Source: Rathayibacter oskolensis
Lineage (GTDB): Bacteria > Actinomycetota > Actinomycetes > Actinomycetales > Microbacteriaceae
Assembly: GCF_900177245.1 (NCBI RefSeq)
Contig: NZ_FXBM01000001.1
Location: forward strand, 248,001 to 312,000
Direction of reading: 5' to 3'
DNA length: 64,000 nucleotides
Shown here: positions 38,112 through 46,280 of the stretch, piece by piece
Position numbering within the stretch: the stretch's first letter is position 1
Layout of the letters: each line of letters begins with the position of its first letter
Program-made: the position numbers and the translations under genes
Notes under the pieces: model-generated
Databases searched by the model: none
What the model saw: the letters and a program-made list of their open reading frames with translations, nothing else
What the model was told of the DNA's origin: nothing

Positions 38112-38876
38112 TCAGAGCCGAAGCTGCACCGCCGTCTCGAGCGCCGCCTCGATGCTCAGCCGCCAGCCCTGCGCCAGCCGCTCCTTCGTGCCGGAGTAGA
38201 GGCTCGCGCCGTCGACCAGATTGCTCGAGCACGCGCAGACCATGCCGGCGCGCAGCCCGCGCAGCCGGGCGACGACGTAGAGCGCGCTCGACTCCATCTC
38301 GACGTTGAGGATCCCGTGCCGCTCCAGGGTGGCGATCCACTCCGGAGTCTCGGCGTAGAACGCGTCGTCGCTCGCGTTGATCCCGGAGTGCACCGGCACG
38401 CCCTCGCGCTCCGCGATCTCGCGGGTCGCGGCGAGGAGCGCGGAGGTGAGCTCGAGATCGGGCACGGCGGGAAAGCCCGGGTGGGCGTAGGCGGCGCTCG
38501 TGCCGTCGTTGCGGAGGGTGCCCTCGCTGACCAGGAGCGCACCGGGCTCGATCCCGGGCTGCGTCGCCGCGGAGCTGCCGACCCTGATGAAGGAGGTGAC
38601 TCCCACTCGCGCGAGCTCCTCGACGGCGATCGCGGTCGAGGGGCAGCCCATGCCGGTGCTCGTCGCCGTGATCGGGTGGCCCTTGTAGGTGCCGGTCATC
38701 GTCAGGTGCTCGCGGTTGTGCGCGACCTCTCGCGCGTCGTCGAGGAACTCGGCGATCATCGGGACGCGGAACGGATCCCCCGGGAGGAGGGCGACGGTCG
38801 AGACCTCGCCCGGTGCAACAGCGATGTGGTACTGACGTTCGCCGATCCCGGCTGCGCTCTTGTCGACGGTGCTCAT
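38112..38876 (-). CDS. Nucleoside phosphorylase (uridine phosphorylase-like)
   Basis: 254 aa, NP-I family. Phosphorolysis of nucleosides for salvage. ALLPGDPFRVPMIAEFL (phosphate loop), TSTGMGCPSTAIAVEEL, RVGSSAATQPGI and NVEMESSALYVVA (ribose-binding Met-Glu) are typical of uridine phosphorylase; purine specificity is not excluded. TAGGGT ends 7 nt before the ATG. Confidence 0.87.
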   Translation of the reverse strand: MSTVDKSAAGIGERQYHIAVAPGEVSTVALLPGDPFRVPMIAEFLDDAREVAHNREHLTMTGTYKGHPITATSTGMGCPSTAIAVEELARVGVTSFIRVGSSAATQPGIEPGALLVSEGTLRNDGTSAAYAHPGFPAVPDLELTSALLAATREIAEREGVPVHSGINASDDAFYAETPEWIATLERHGILNVEMESSALYVVARLRGLRAGMVCACSSNLVDGASLYSGTKERLAQGWRLSIEAALETAVQLRL

Positions 38877-38931
38877 GCCGCCGACCCTACGCAGCCCCTG
38901 TTTCGGGGCCGTTTCGGGCTCTCCCGCCGGC

Positions 38932-39936
38932 TCAGGCGCGGACGTCGACCAGCGTCCGGCCGCGGACCCGCCCGCCGAGCACCTCCGGCGCGATCTGCAG
39001 CGCGCCTCCGAGCGACACGGTCGAGGTGAGCTCGTCGAGCAGGTCGAGGTCGAGATCGTGGGCGAGCCGGCGCCACGCCTCCTCGCGGAGCTTGCGCGGC
39101 GCCTCCACCGAGTTGATGCCGGCGAGCGTCACGCCGCGCAGGATGAACGGCATCACCGTCGCGGGCAGATCGCCGCCCTGAGCGAGGCCGCACGCGGCGA
39201 CGGTGCCGCCCCAGCGCGTCTGCGCGAGCGCGTTCGCGAGCGTGTGCGAGCCGGCGGAGTCGACGGCTCCTGCCCAGCGTTCGGACTGCAGCGGCTTGCC
39301 GGCCTCCTGCAGGGCGGCTCGATCGACGACATCGGCCGCGCCGAGACGCCGCAGGAAGTCGCCGTGCTCTCCTGCCCGTCCGGAGGAGGCGACGACCTCG
39401 TGGCCGAGCCGGGCGAGCAGGGCGACCGCGATCGATCCGACGCCGCCCGCCGCGCCGGTCACCAGCACAGGGCCCGAGCCGGGCTGCACTCCGTGCCGCT
39501 CGAGGGCGAGGACGGCCAGCATCGCGGTGAAGCCCGCGGTGCCGATCGCGCCGGCCCTGGCGGAGGAGATCGCGCCGGGGATCCGCAGCAGCGAGGTCGA
39601 CTCCACCCGGGCGCGCTCGGCGAGACCGCCGTCGTGCCGCTCGCCGAGGCCCGCGCCGTTCAGCACGACGCGGTCTCCGGAGTCGAAGCGCTCGGCCGCC
39701 GCGCCGTCGGCGTACTCGACGGTGCCGACCACGTCGATCCCCGCCACGAGCGGTGTCCGGCGGACGACTCCCGGCCGGCCCGCGAGGGCGAGGGCGTCCT
39801 TGAAGTTGACGCTCGAGTACTCGACGGCGATGGTCACATCGCCGTGCGCCCGGTCGGGGTCGTCGCGCTCGAGGATCCGTGCGCGGTTCGGGGTGTCGGA
39901 GGAGTCGTGCCGCTCGACGACGATGGCTCGGAACAT
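38932..39936 (-). CDS. AcuI/YhdH-type zinc-free MDR oxidoreductase
   Basis: 334 aa medium-chain reductase of the YhdH/YhfP group, which includes acrylyl-CoA reductase AcuI. VEYSSVNFKDALAL, VVRRTPLVAGIDVVGTV, and NADPH-binding VLVTGAAGGVGSIAVALLARLG; no structural or catalytic zinc cysteines. Reduces alpha,beta-unsaturated carbonyls. TAGCGT ends 6 nt before the ATG. Confidence 0.9.
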   Translation of the reverse strand: MFRAIVVERHDSSDTPNRARILERDDPDRAHGDVTIAVEYSSVNFKDALALAGRPGVVRRTPLVAGIDVVGTVEYADGAAAERFDSGDRVVLNGAGLGERHDGGLAERARVESTSLLRIPGAISSARAGAIGTAGFTAMLAVLALERHGVQPGSGPVLVTGAAGGVGSIAVALLARLGHEVVASSGRAGEHGDFLRRLGAADVVDRAALQEAGKPLQSERWAGAVDSAGSHTLANALAQTRWGGTVAACGLAQGGDLPATVMPFILRGVTLAGINSVEAPRKLREEAWRRLAHDLDLDLLDELTSTVSLGGALQIAPEVLGGRVRGRTLVDVRA

Positions 39937-39979
39937 GGGTCCACGCTACGCCCGACGGCCCCGCGCGCGGCGGCGGATC

Positions 39980-40753
39980 TCAGTTGAGCGACCGGGTGCC
40001 CTCGGGCAGGGCGCCCCCGGCGTAGAGCGTCTCGGCCACCTGCTGCAGCGCCGTCAGAGCCACGCGCTGCGTCCACGGTCCGTACGAGATCCGCGCGACG
40101 CCCAGCTCCTCGAAGCGGGCGGGCGACTGCGAGCCGGGCACGCCGATGACGCTGATCCGCCCGCGGCCGAGTGCGGCGACCAGCGCCTCGATCTCGGCGT
40201 CCTGCAGGAGTCCCGGGACGAAGAAGCAGGTCGCTCCGACGTCGAGGTAGGCCCGTCCCCGCTCGATCGCGTCGGCCAGCACGTCGGCCCGGTCGCGATC
40301 GCCCGCTCGGACGAAGGCATCGGTGCGGGCGTTCAGCGCGAAGGGGACCGCCTCCTCCTCGGCGGCGGCGACGGCCTTCTCGACTGCGCGCAGCGCCTCC
40401 GGGAGCGGCTTCATCTGGTCCTCGAGGTTCGCACCGACGACGCCCACCTCGATCGCGCGGCGGACGGTCTCGCCCGCGTCGCCGTAACCCGCCTCCAGAT
40501 CGGCCGACACCGGCACCTCCACCGCGGCGACGATGCGCGCGATCATGCCCAGGTGCAGCTCCAGCGGGATCCTCTCGCCGTCCTCGTAGCCGAAGCTCGC
40601 CGCGATCGAGTGGCTGGCGGTGGCGAGGGCCCGGGTCTCGGGAAGGGCCGCGACGGTGGTCGCCGAGACCGCGTCCCAGACGTTCACCACGCTCAGCAGC
40701 TCGGGGGCGGTGTGGAGGTCGACGAGGGTGCGTCCGCGCGCTTCGATGCTCAT
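39980..40753 (-). CDS. PEP mutase/isocitrate lyase superfamily protein
   Basis: 257 aa TIM barrel. NVWDAVSATTVAAL, ATASHSIAASFGYEDG, VSADLEAGYGD (metal-binding Asp/Glu), GANLEDQM and LNARTDAFVR. Members act on C-C or C-P bonds beside a carboxylate (oxaloacetate decarboxylation, methylisocitrate lyase, phosphonate chemistry); many actinobacterial forms like this are uncharacterised. TAGGGT ends 6 nt before the ATG. Confidence 0.85.
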   Translation of the reverse strand: MSIEARGRTLVDLHTAPELLSVVNVWDAVSATTVAALPETRALATASHSIAASFGYEDGERIPLELHLGMIARIVAAVEVPVSADLEAGYGDAGETVRRAIEVGVVGANLEDQMKPLPEALRAVEKAVAAAEEEAVPFALNARTDAFVRAGDRDRADVLADAIERGRAYLDVGATCFFVPGLLQDAEIEALVAALGRGRISVIGVPGSQSPARFEELGVARISYGPWTQRVALTALQQVAETLYAGGALPEGTRSLN

Positions 40754-40762
40754 GAGGCGACC

Positions 40763-41668
40763 CTAGGCGCCCGAGCGCACGCCGCCCACCCCGTGCAAAG
40801 CGCAGGCGACGGCGACGCAGCCCTCGCAGACGACCAGCTGCGCCCGGCACGACGGATCGACGCAGTTGCGCATCCTGCTCGTCGGCTCGCCGCACCCCGT
40901 GCAGCGCCCGATCACCTGGGCGTCGGGCGAGAAGGTCACCGACCCGCGCCCGTCGAACACGTAGAGCGCGCCCCGCCAGAGGCCGGCGTCGCGGCGGGCC
41001 TCGCCGTAGCGGACGATGCCGCCGTCGAGCTGGTACACCTCGCCGAAGCCCCGGGCCGTCATCAGGCTCGACAGCACCTCGCAGCGGATCCCGCCGGTGC
41101 AGTAGGTGACCACGGGCCGGCCCTTGAGGTGGTCGTAGGCGCCGGAGTCGAGCTGCTCCACGAACTCGCGGGTGCTCGAGACTCCGGGCACCACGGCGCC
41201 GTCGAAGCGCCCGATCTCGGTCTCGAAGGCGTTGCGGCCGTCGAAGAAGACGACGTCGTCGCGCTCGGCGACGAGGGCGTCGAGCTCATCGGGCTGCAGC
41301 CTCGCTCCGGTGCCGACCACGCCGCTCGCGTCGACCCGCAGCTCTCCCGGAGCACCGAACGACACGATCTCGTCGCGCACCCTCACCGACAGGCCGGGGA
41401 AGTCGAGGCTGCGCCCCTCGGCGTCGAGCCCCGAGCCCTCGCTCCACGTCACCTCGAGCCCCTGCAGGGCGGAGTGCTCCCGCGTGCGGCGGACGTAGCG
41501 CTTGAGCGCCTCCATGTCGCCGCCGACGGTGCCGTTGATGCCGTCGCGCGAGAGCAGGATGCGGCCGCGGATCCCCAGCGACTCGCAGAGCTCGCGCTGC
41601 CACAGTCGCATCGTCTCGGGGTCGGCCAGCGGCACGAAGCGGTAGAACAGCAGGATCTTCGGCAGCAC
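40763..41668 (-). CDS. trhO: tRNA uridine(34) hydroxylase, rhodanese-fold
   Basis: 301 aa (UPF0176). Forms 5-hydroxyuridine at the tRNA wobble position. N-terminal ferredoxin-like domain with [13 protein letters not shown], rhodanese domain with [13 protein letters not shown] and the active-site loop [12 protein letters not shown], then a C-terminal cysteine-rich region (CTGCG, CVDPSC, CEGC) probably binding zinc. GTG 41668 is chosen over GTG 41674 because TAGGCT ends exactly 6 nt before it; the upstream GTG would touch the hexamer. Confidence 0.92.
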   Translation of the reverse strand: MLPKILLFYRFVPLADPETMRLWQRELCESLGIRGRILLSRDGINGTVGGDMEALKRYVRRTREHSALQGLEVTWSEGSGLDAEGRSLDFPGLSVRVRDEIVSFGAPGELRVDASGVVGTGARLQPDELDALVAERDDVVFFDGRNAFETEIGRFDGAVVPGVSSTREFVEQLDSGAYDHLKGRPVVTYCTGGIRCEVLSSLMTARGFGEVYQLDGGIVRYGEARRDAGLWRGALYVFDGRGSVTFSPDAQVIGRCTGCGEPTSRMRNCVDPSCRAQLVVCEGCVAVACALHGVGGVRSGA

Positions 41669-41750
41669 CGGCACAGCCTACGAGGGTGCGGGTCGACCGC
41701 GCTCGCCCGGGCGAAACGGCGTCGCAACATCGCTGTGGCACCATCGCCGG

Positions 41751-42362
41751 GTGACCGACGCCTCCGCCACCGTTCCGCACTCGCGCGTCGAGGACGTCTT
41801 CGGACTCGTCACCGGCGCGTTCGTCGTCTCGTTCGGCCTCTACCTGCTGACGGCGAGCCGGGCCGTGACCGGCGGGACGGCGGGTCTGGCCCTGCTGCTC
41901 GGCTACCCGCTCCCGATCCCGTTCGGCGTGATCCTCGTCGTGGTCAACATCCCGTTCCTCGCGCTCTCGCTGTGGAAGAAGGGCTGGCGCTTCACCCTCA
42001 GGACGATGTTCTCGATCGTGCTGGTCTCGCTGCTCGCCGGGCTCCATCCGCTCGCGTTCGGCTCGCTGCGCATCGACCCCGTCTACGGGGTGCTCACGGG
42101 TGACGTCCTCGCCGGGATCGGGCTGCTCATCCTCTTCCGGCACGGCTCCAGCCTCGGCGGGTTCAGCATCGTGGCGCTCATCGCGCAGGAGCGGCTCGGC
42201 TGGCGGGCCGGCTACGTGATGATGGCGCTCGACGCCTGCGTGGTCACAGCGGCGCTGCTCGTCGTGCCGCCGGTCAACGTGCTGATCTCGGCCGCCGGCG
42301 TCGTCGTGCTCAACCTGGTGCTCGCCTTCAACCATCGCCCCGGGCGCTACCTGGGTTCGTGA
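41751..42362 (+). CDS. YitT-family membrane protein
   Basis: 203 aa, five to six predicted membrane helices. FVVSFGLYLLTASRAVTGGTAGLALLL and the Gly-rich SSLGGFSIVALIAQ repeat are typical of the YitT/DUF161 family, here without the C-terminal DUF2179 domain. Transport role suspected, unproven. GTG start; CACCAT ends 6 nt upstream. Confidence 0.85.
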   Translation: MTDASATVPHSRVEDVFGLVTGAFVVSFGLYLLTASRAVTGGTAGLALLLGYPLPIPFGVILVVVNIPFLALSLWKKGWRFTLRTMFSIVLVSLLAGLHPLAFGSLRIDPVYGVLTGDVLAGIGLLILFRHGSSLGGFSIVALIAQERLGWRAGYVMMALDACVVTAALLVVPPVNVLISAAGVVVLNLVLAFNHRPGRYLGS

Positions 42363-42457
42363 TCGGGGTCTCCTCCGCAAGCCCTGGATCGGTCGAGGCC
42401 GCTTCGTAGGCTGGACGAGCCCGCGATCGCGGGACCACTGCCCGAACGGAGAACCGG

Positions 42458-42994
42458 ATGTCCGACTGGAACTACGACCCCTACGCCCGACTCGGGGAGG
42501 TCCCGACGTTCTCGCTGACGAGCGACGACATCGCCGACGGCGAGCCGCTGGCGGCCCGCCACTACGGAGAGGGCGCGGGAGGCGAGGACGTCTCGCCGCA
42601 CCTCGCGTGGTCGGGGGCGCCGGAGGAGACCAAGAGCTTCGCGGTCACCGTGTTCGACCCCGATGCGCCGACCGGCTCGGGGTTCTGGCACTGGGCGGTG
42701 TACAACCTCCCGGCCGACACGACCGAGCTGCCGACCGGTGCGGGATCCGCCGGGTTCGAGCTGCTGCCCGCGGGGGCGCAGACCCTCCCGAACGAGATGC
42801 GGCTGCGCCAGTTCATCGGAGCGGCGCCGCCGGACCGCGAGCACCGCTACTTCATCGCCGTGCACGCCCTCGACGTCGAGTCCCTCGACCTCGACCCGGA
42901 GTCGACGCCCGCGATCCTCGGCTTCAACGTCCACTTCCACACGCTCGCCCGCGCGGTGATCGTGCCGACGGCGACGCCGGGCGGCGCCTCCTAG
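42458..42994 (+). CDS. YbhB/YbcL-family PEBP protein
   Basis: 178 aa, phosphatidylethanolamine-binding-protein fold. [21 protein letters not shown] and [20 protein letters not shown] contain the conserved anion-site residues (DPDAP, GxWHW). Bacterial members are of unknown cellular role. Leadered: TAGGCT at about 42408-42413, then ACGGAGAA before the ATG. Confidence 0.92.
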   Translation: MSDWNYDPYARLGEVPTFSLTSDDIADGEPLAARHYGEGAGGEDVSPHLAWSGAPEETKSFAVTVFDPDAPTGSGFWHWAVYNLPADTTELPTGAGSAGFELLPAGAQTLPNEMRLRQFIGAAPPDREHRYFIAVHALDVESLDLDPESTPAILGFNVHFHTLARAVIVPTATPGGAS

Positions 42995-43009
42995 GCCCGC
43001 CGGAGGCGC
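42984..43009. terminator. Terminator-like hairpin between ybhB-like gene and pfkA
   Basis: GCGCCTCC and GGAGGCGC form an 8-bp perfect stem around a 10-nt loop that contains the TAG of the YbhB-like gene; pfkA ends 2 bp further on the other strand. Positioned to end both transcripts. Confidence 0.6.
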
Positions 43010-43010
43010 G

Positions 43011-44039
43011 TCATCCGAAGAGGATGCGCGCCTCCTCGTAGCGGTAGTCGGGCACCGTCTTCAGGGTGCCGAGCGCCTCCGCGAAGTCGACGTGGTAGAT
43101 GTCGGTGCCGCGCAGGGCGACCATGCGGCCCCAGTGCTCGGCGACGACGGAGTCGATGGCGGCCATGCCCAGGCGGGTCGCGAGGACGCGGTCGAACGCG
43201 GTGGGGGTGCCTCCGCGCTGGATGTGACCCAGGGTGGTGGCGCGCGTCTCGATGCCGGTGCGCTCCTCGATCATCGGAGCGAGCATCTCGCCGATGCCGC
43301 CCAGGCGCGGGCGGCCGAACGCGTCGAGGCCGCGCTCCGAGTGGGCGTCGTCCATGCTGTCGAGCGAGAAGCCCTCGGCGACCACGACGAGGGGCGCGCG
43401 GCCGCGGTCCTGGGCGCTCTGCACCCATTCGACGATCTGCTCGATCGAGGTCCGCTTCTCGGGGATCAGGATCACGTGCGCGCCGGCGGCCATGCCCGAG
43501 TGCAGGGCGATCCAGCCCACGTGCCGGCCCATGACCTCGGCCACCATGCAGCGCCCGTGCGAGTCGCCGGTGGTGCGGAGGCGGTCCATCGCGTCGGTCG
43601 CGATGCCGACCGCGGTGTCGAAGCCGAAGGTGTAGTCGGTGGCCCCGAGGTCGTTGTCGATCGTCTTCGGGACGCCGACGATCTTGAGGCCGGCGTCGGT
43701 GAGGCGCTTGGCCGCCGCGAGGGTGCCCTCGCCGCCGATCGCGATGATGGAGTCGATGCCGTTGCGCTCCATCATCCCGGCGATCTTCTCGGGCCCGCCG
43801 TTCTCGCCCTCGAAGGGGTTCGTGCGGCTGGTGCCGAGGATGGTGCCGCCCTGCTTGGCGATGCCCTGGATGTCGCCGCGCCCGAGCGGCAGGAGGTCGC
43901 CGTCGACCACGCCGCGCCAGCCGTTGCGGAAGCCGACGAACTCTTGGTCGTACACCTTCATGCCCTTGTAGACGGCGCCGCGGATGACGGCGTTCAGCCC
44001 GGGGCAGTCGCCCCCGGAGGTCAGGATCCCGATCTTCAC
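43011..44039 (-). CDS. pfkA: 6-phosphofructokinase
   Basis: 342 aa, group III actinobacterial PfkA. Phosphorylates fructose 6-phosphate in glycolysis. ILTSGGDCPGLNAVIRG, AIGGEGTLAAAK (Gly at the position that favours ATP over PPi), PKTIDNDLGATDYTFGFDTAV with catalytic Asp, EVMGRHVGWIALH, TTLGHIQRGGTPTAFDR. ATP as donor is inferred from GGEGT. GTG at 44039 because TACTCT ends 6 nt before it; an upstream in-frame start at 44066 would put that hexamer inside the gene. Confidence 0.93.
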   Translation of the reverse strand: MKIGILTSGGDCPGLNAVIRGAVYKGMKVYDQEFVGFRNGWRGVVDGDLLPLGRGDIQGIAKQGGTILGTSRTNPFEGENGGPEKIAGMMERNGIDSIIAIGGEGTLAAAKRLTDAGLKIVGVPKTIDNDLGATDYTFGFDTAVGIATDAMDRLRTTGDSHGRCMVAEVMGRHVGWIALHSGMAAGAHVILIPEKRTSIEQIVEWVQSAQDRGRAPLVVVAEGFSLDSMDDAHSERGLDAFGRPRLGGIGEMLAPMIEERTGIETRATTLGHIQRGGTPTAFDRVLATRLGMAAIDSVVAEHWGRMVALRGTDIYHVDFAEALGTLKTVPDYRYEEARILFG

Positions 44040-44097
44040 CCGCTCAGAGTAGATGACCGAGGTCACCGCTTCGCACTCCGCCCGGTCAACGCACGAA

Positions 44098-44130
44098 CGG
44101 ACCCTCTCCGCCGCCTCGGGGAAGGGTCCG
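44098..44130 (-). terminator. Terminator after the ferritin-like gene
   Basis: CGGACCCT (44098-44105) and AGGGTCCG (44123-44130) form an 8-bp perfect stem 15 nt beyond the ferritin-like stop, separating it from pfkA on the same strand. No U-run. Confidence 0.7.
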
Positions 44131-44145
44131 CTCGTGTGTGCAGGA

Positions 44146-45072
44146 CTAGTTGGCCTGGCTGGTGTTCAGCTCGCCGTTGACACCCGCGGGGAAGAATCCG
44201 CCCGACTTCACAGCCTTCGGGTTCAGGTACGCGATGTTGAGGACCTCGAAGGGGCTGCGGCTGAAGGCGATCGCGTTCTTGTCGGTGGGCTGGATGTTGG
44301 CCTGGCCGCCGACCTTGATGCCCTGATCCTTGTCCGCGGGGCCGTCGAGGCTGTCGCGAGCGTCGGACAGCTTGCCGGCCTGGACGTCAAGTCCCGCACC
44401 GTAGAGCGCCGAACGGATCGCGCCGGCGTGGTACGCCTCGACCGCGAGGATGCCGGCAGCAGCCTCGAGGTAGAGCTTCGACTGGATGAGCGGGGCCGCA
44501 CCCTTGTACGCCGTGACTCCCACGTCTTCGAAGACGAAGGCGCCGAGCAGGAAGTTCTGCTCGTTGAGGAACGGGTCGAAGGTCCCACCGGCGGGGATCA
44601 GGCCGGCCGCGGTGGCGGCGGCGTTGAAGCTCTCCCTGAGGTTGATCGCGGGACGCGAGACGGCGGAGCCGCCGAGCTGGCCGCGGAGGAACTGCACGTG
44701 CAGCTTCTCGTCGTTCGCGACCTCGCGGGCGAAGGACTTCAGCCACGGGGTCTTGAACGGAACGGCCTTGCCGCCCGTGACGCCGCCGCGTGCGCCGGTG
44801 CCGGTGGTGTCGGAGTCGGCGAGTCCCGAGCCCGTGACGGCGCGGAGGTAGAACTCGGCCTCGAGGTACTCGAGGTTGAGGGCGAAGTTGAGGATCGAGG
44901 CGTCGCTGGGGCCGCTGGCTGCGACCTCCTCGGCGGACGCGGAGGGGGCGGCGAGGGCCGCTGCTCCGATTCCGAGGCCGGCGACGCCGGTGGCCTCGAA
45001 GAAACGGCGACGGTCGAGAGCGGTCTCGCTGCTCCGGACGATCGCCTTGCGGATGAAGGTCGTGTCGAACAT
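44146..45072 (-). CDS. Tat-exported ferritin-like domain protein
   Basis: 308 aa. Twin-arginine signal DRRRFFEATGVAGLG followed by a hydrophobic run and a cut near PSASA. The mature part is a ferritin-like four-helix bundle: LNFALNLEYLEAEFYLRAV, AREVANDEKLHVQFLRGQL, FVFEDVGVTAYKG and AAGILAVEAYHAGAIR supply Glu/His pairs for a di-metal site. Resembles desiccation-related (PCC13-62-like) ferritin-family proteins. Expected to fold with its metals in the cytoplasm before export. GGAGA precedes the ATG. Confidence 0.87.
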   Translation of the reverse strand: MFDTTFIRKAIVRSSETALDRRRFFEATGVAGLGIGAAALAAPSASAEEVAASGPSDASILNFALNLEYLEAEFYLRAVTGSGLADSDTTGTGARGGVTGGKAVPFKTPWLKSFAREVANDEKLHVQFLRGQLGGSAVSRPAINLRESFNAAATAAGLIPAGGTFDPFLNEQNFLLGAFVFEDVGVTAYKGAAPLIQSKLYLEAAAGILAVEAYHAGAIRSALYGAGLDVQAGKLSDARDSLDGPADKDQGIKVGGQANIQPTDKNAIAFSRSPFEVLNIAYLNPKAVKSGGFFPAGVNGELNTSQAN

Positions 45073-45308
45073 GTGCGCATCTCCAGTGATAGGCGGATGC
45101 CGGACGGCTGGTAACGCCGCCGCGACAGCGCGAAACTACGCCCCCTAAAGGGGCACTGACCAGCCGAATCGCGTGATCGGATCTGCGCATGTGGTCATCG
45201 CGGTTGGACCAATCCGGGAGGAGTGGCGGCTCCGAAGAGACCGTGCAGATCACCGTCGGCGCCGTGGATCTCGACGGCGGTGTCGGAGGGCGCGGTTAGC
45301 ATCGCAGC

Positions 45309-46247
45309 GTGTCGATCGCCCTCCCCGCTCCCGTGCCCGCGCGGGCCACGGTGTACGCACCTGCGGTGCCCGTGAGCCTCGCGCTCACCGTGCGCACCCT
45401 GCTGCGCGGCTCCGGCGACCCGACGATGCTGATCGACTCCACCGGCTACTGGCGGGCGTTCCGCACGCCGCTCGGCCCCGGCACACTGCAGCTGCGCCAG
45501 GCGGCCGACGGCTCGGTGCACGCGCGGGCCTGGGGCGAGGGCGCCGAGTGGCTGATCGACCGGGTGCCGGAGCTCCTCGGCCACGGCGACGACTGGAGCG
45601 GACTCGACCTCTCGTCCCACCGGCCGCTGGCCGAGGTGCTCCGCCGGGTCGCGGGCCTCCGGCTGGCCCGCGCGAACCTCGTGTTCGAGATGCTCGCCCC
45701 GTCGATCCTCGAGCAGAAGGTGACGAGCACGGAGGCGTGGCGCGCCTACCGCGCGCTCGTCCGCCTCCACGGCGAGCCCGCCCCGGGGCCGGTGGCCCTG
45801 CACGTCGCGCCGACGGCCGAGCAGTGGCGGCGCGTCCCCTCGTGGGACTGGCACCGCGCGGGCGTCGATCCGCGACGCTCGCGGACGCTGCTCACCGCCG
45901 CCCTGGTCGCACCGGGGCTCGAGCGCACTCTCGCGCTCGGCCGCGGCGGGCCCGAGGTGGCCGCGCGCCTGCAGTCCGTGCCGGGCATCGGCGCGTGGAC
46001 CGCCTCCGAGGTCATGATGCGGGCGCACGGCGATCCCGATGCGGTGAGCGTCGGCGACTACCACCTCGCCGCCTCCGTCGGCTTCGCCCTCACCGGCCGT
46101 CACGGCGTCGACGACGACGGCATGCTCGAGCTGCTCGAGCCGTGGCGCGGGCACCGGCAGCGGGTCCTCCGCCTGATCGGGGTCAGCGGCGCGCACAGGC
46201 CGCGCCGGGGCCCGCGGATGACGATCCAGGACCACCGCCGGCACTGA
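45309..46247 (+). CDS. AlkA-type DNA-3-methyladenine glycosylase
   Basis: 312 aa, HhH-GPD family. Excises alkylated bases. SILEQKVTSTEAWRAYRAL helix, helix-hairpin-helix LQSVPGIGAWTASEV, and DAVSVGDYHLA with the catalytic Asp. The N-terminal about 100 residues form the AlkA-like beta domain. GTG with TAGCAT ending 6 nt upstream. Confidence 0.9.
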   Translation: MSIALPAPVPARATVYAPAVPVSLALTVRTLLRGSGDPTMLIDSTGYWRAFRTPLGPGTLQLRQAADGSVHARAWGEGAEWLIDRVPELLGHGDDWSGLDLSSHRPLAEVLRRVAGLRLARANLVFEMLAPSILEQKVTSTEAWRAYRALVRLHGEPAPGPVALHVAPTAEQWRRVPSWDWHRAGVDPRRSRTLLTAALVAPGLERTLALGRGGPEVAARLQSVPGIGAWTASEVMMRAHGDPDAVSVGDYHLAASVGFALTGRHGVDDDGMLELLEPWRGHRQRVLRLIGVSGAHRPRRGPRMTIQDHRRH

Positions 46248-46280
46248 CGACCGCGCGGGCCGGGGCCGCACGCAGCGCCT

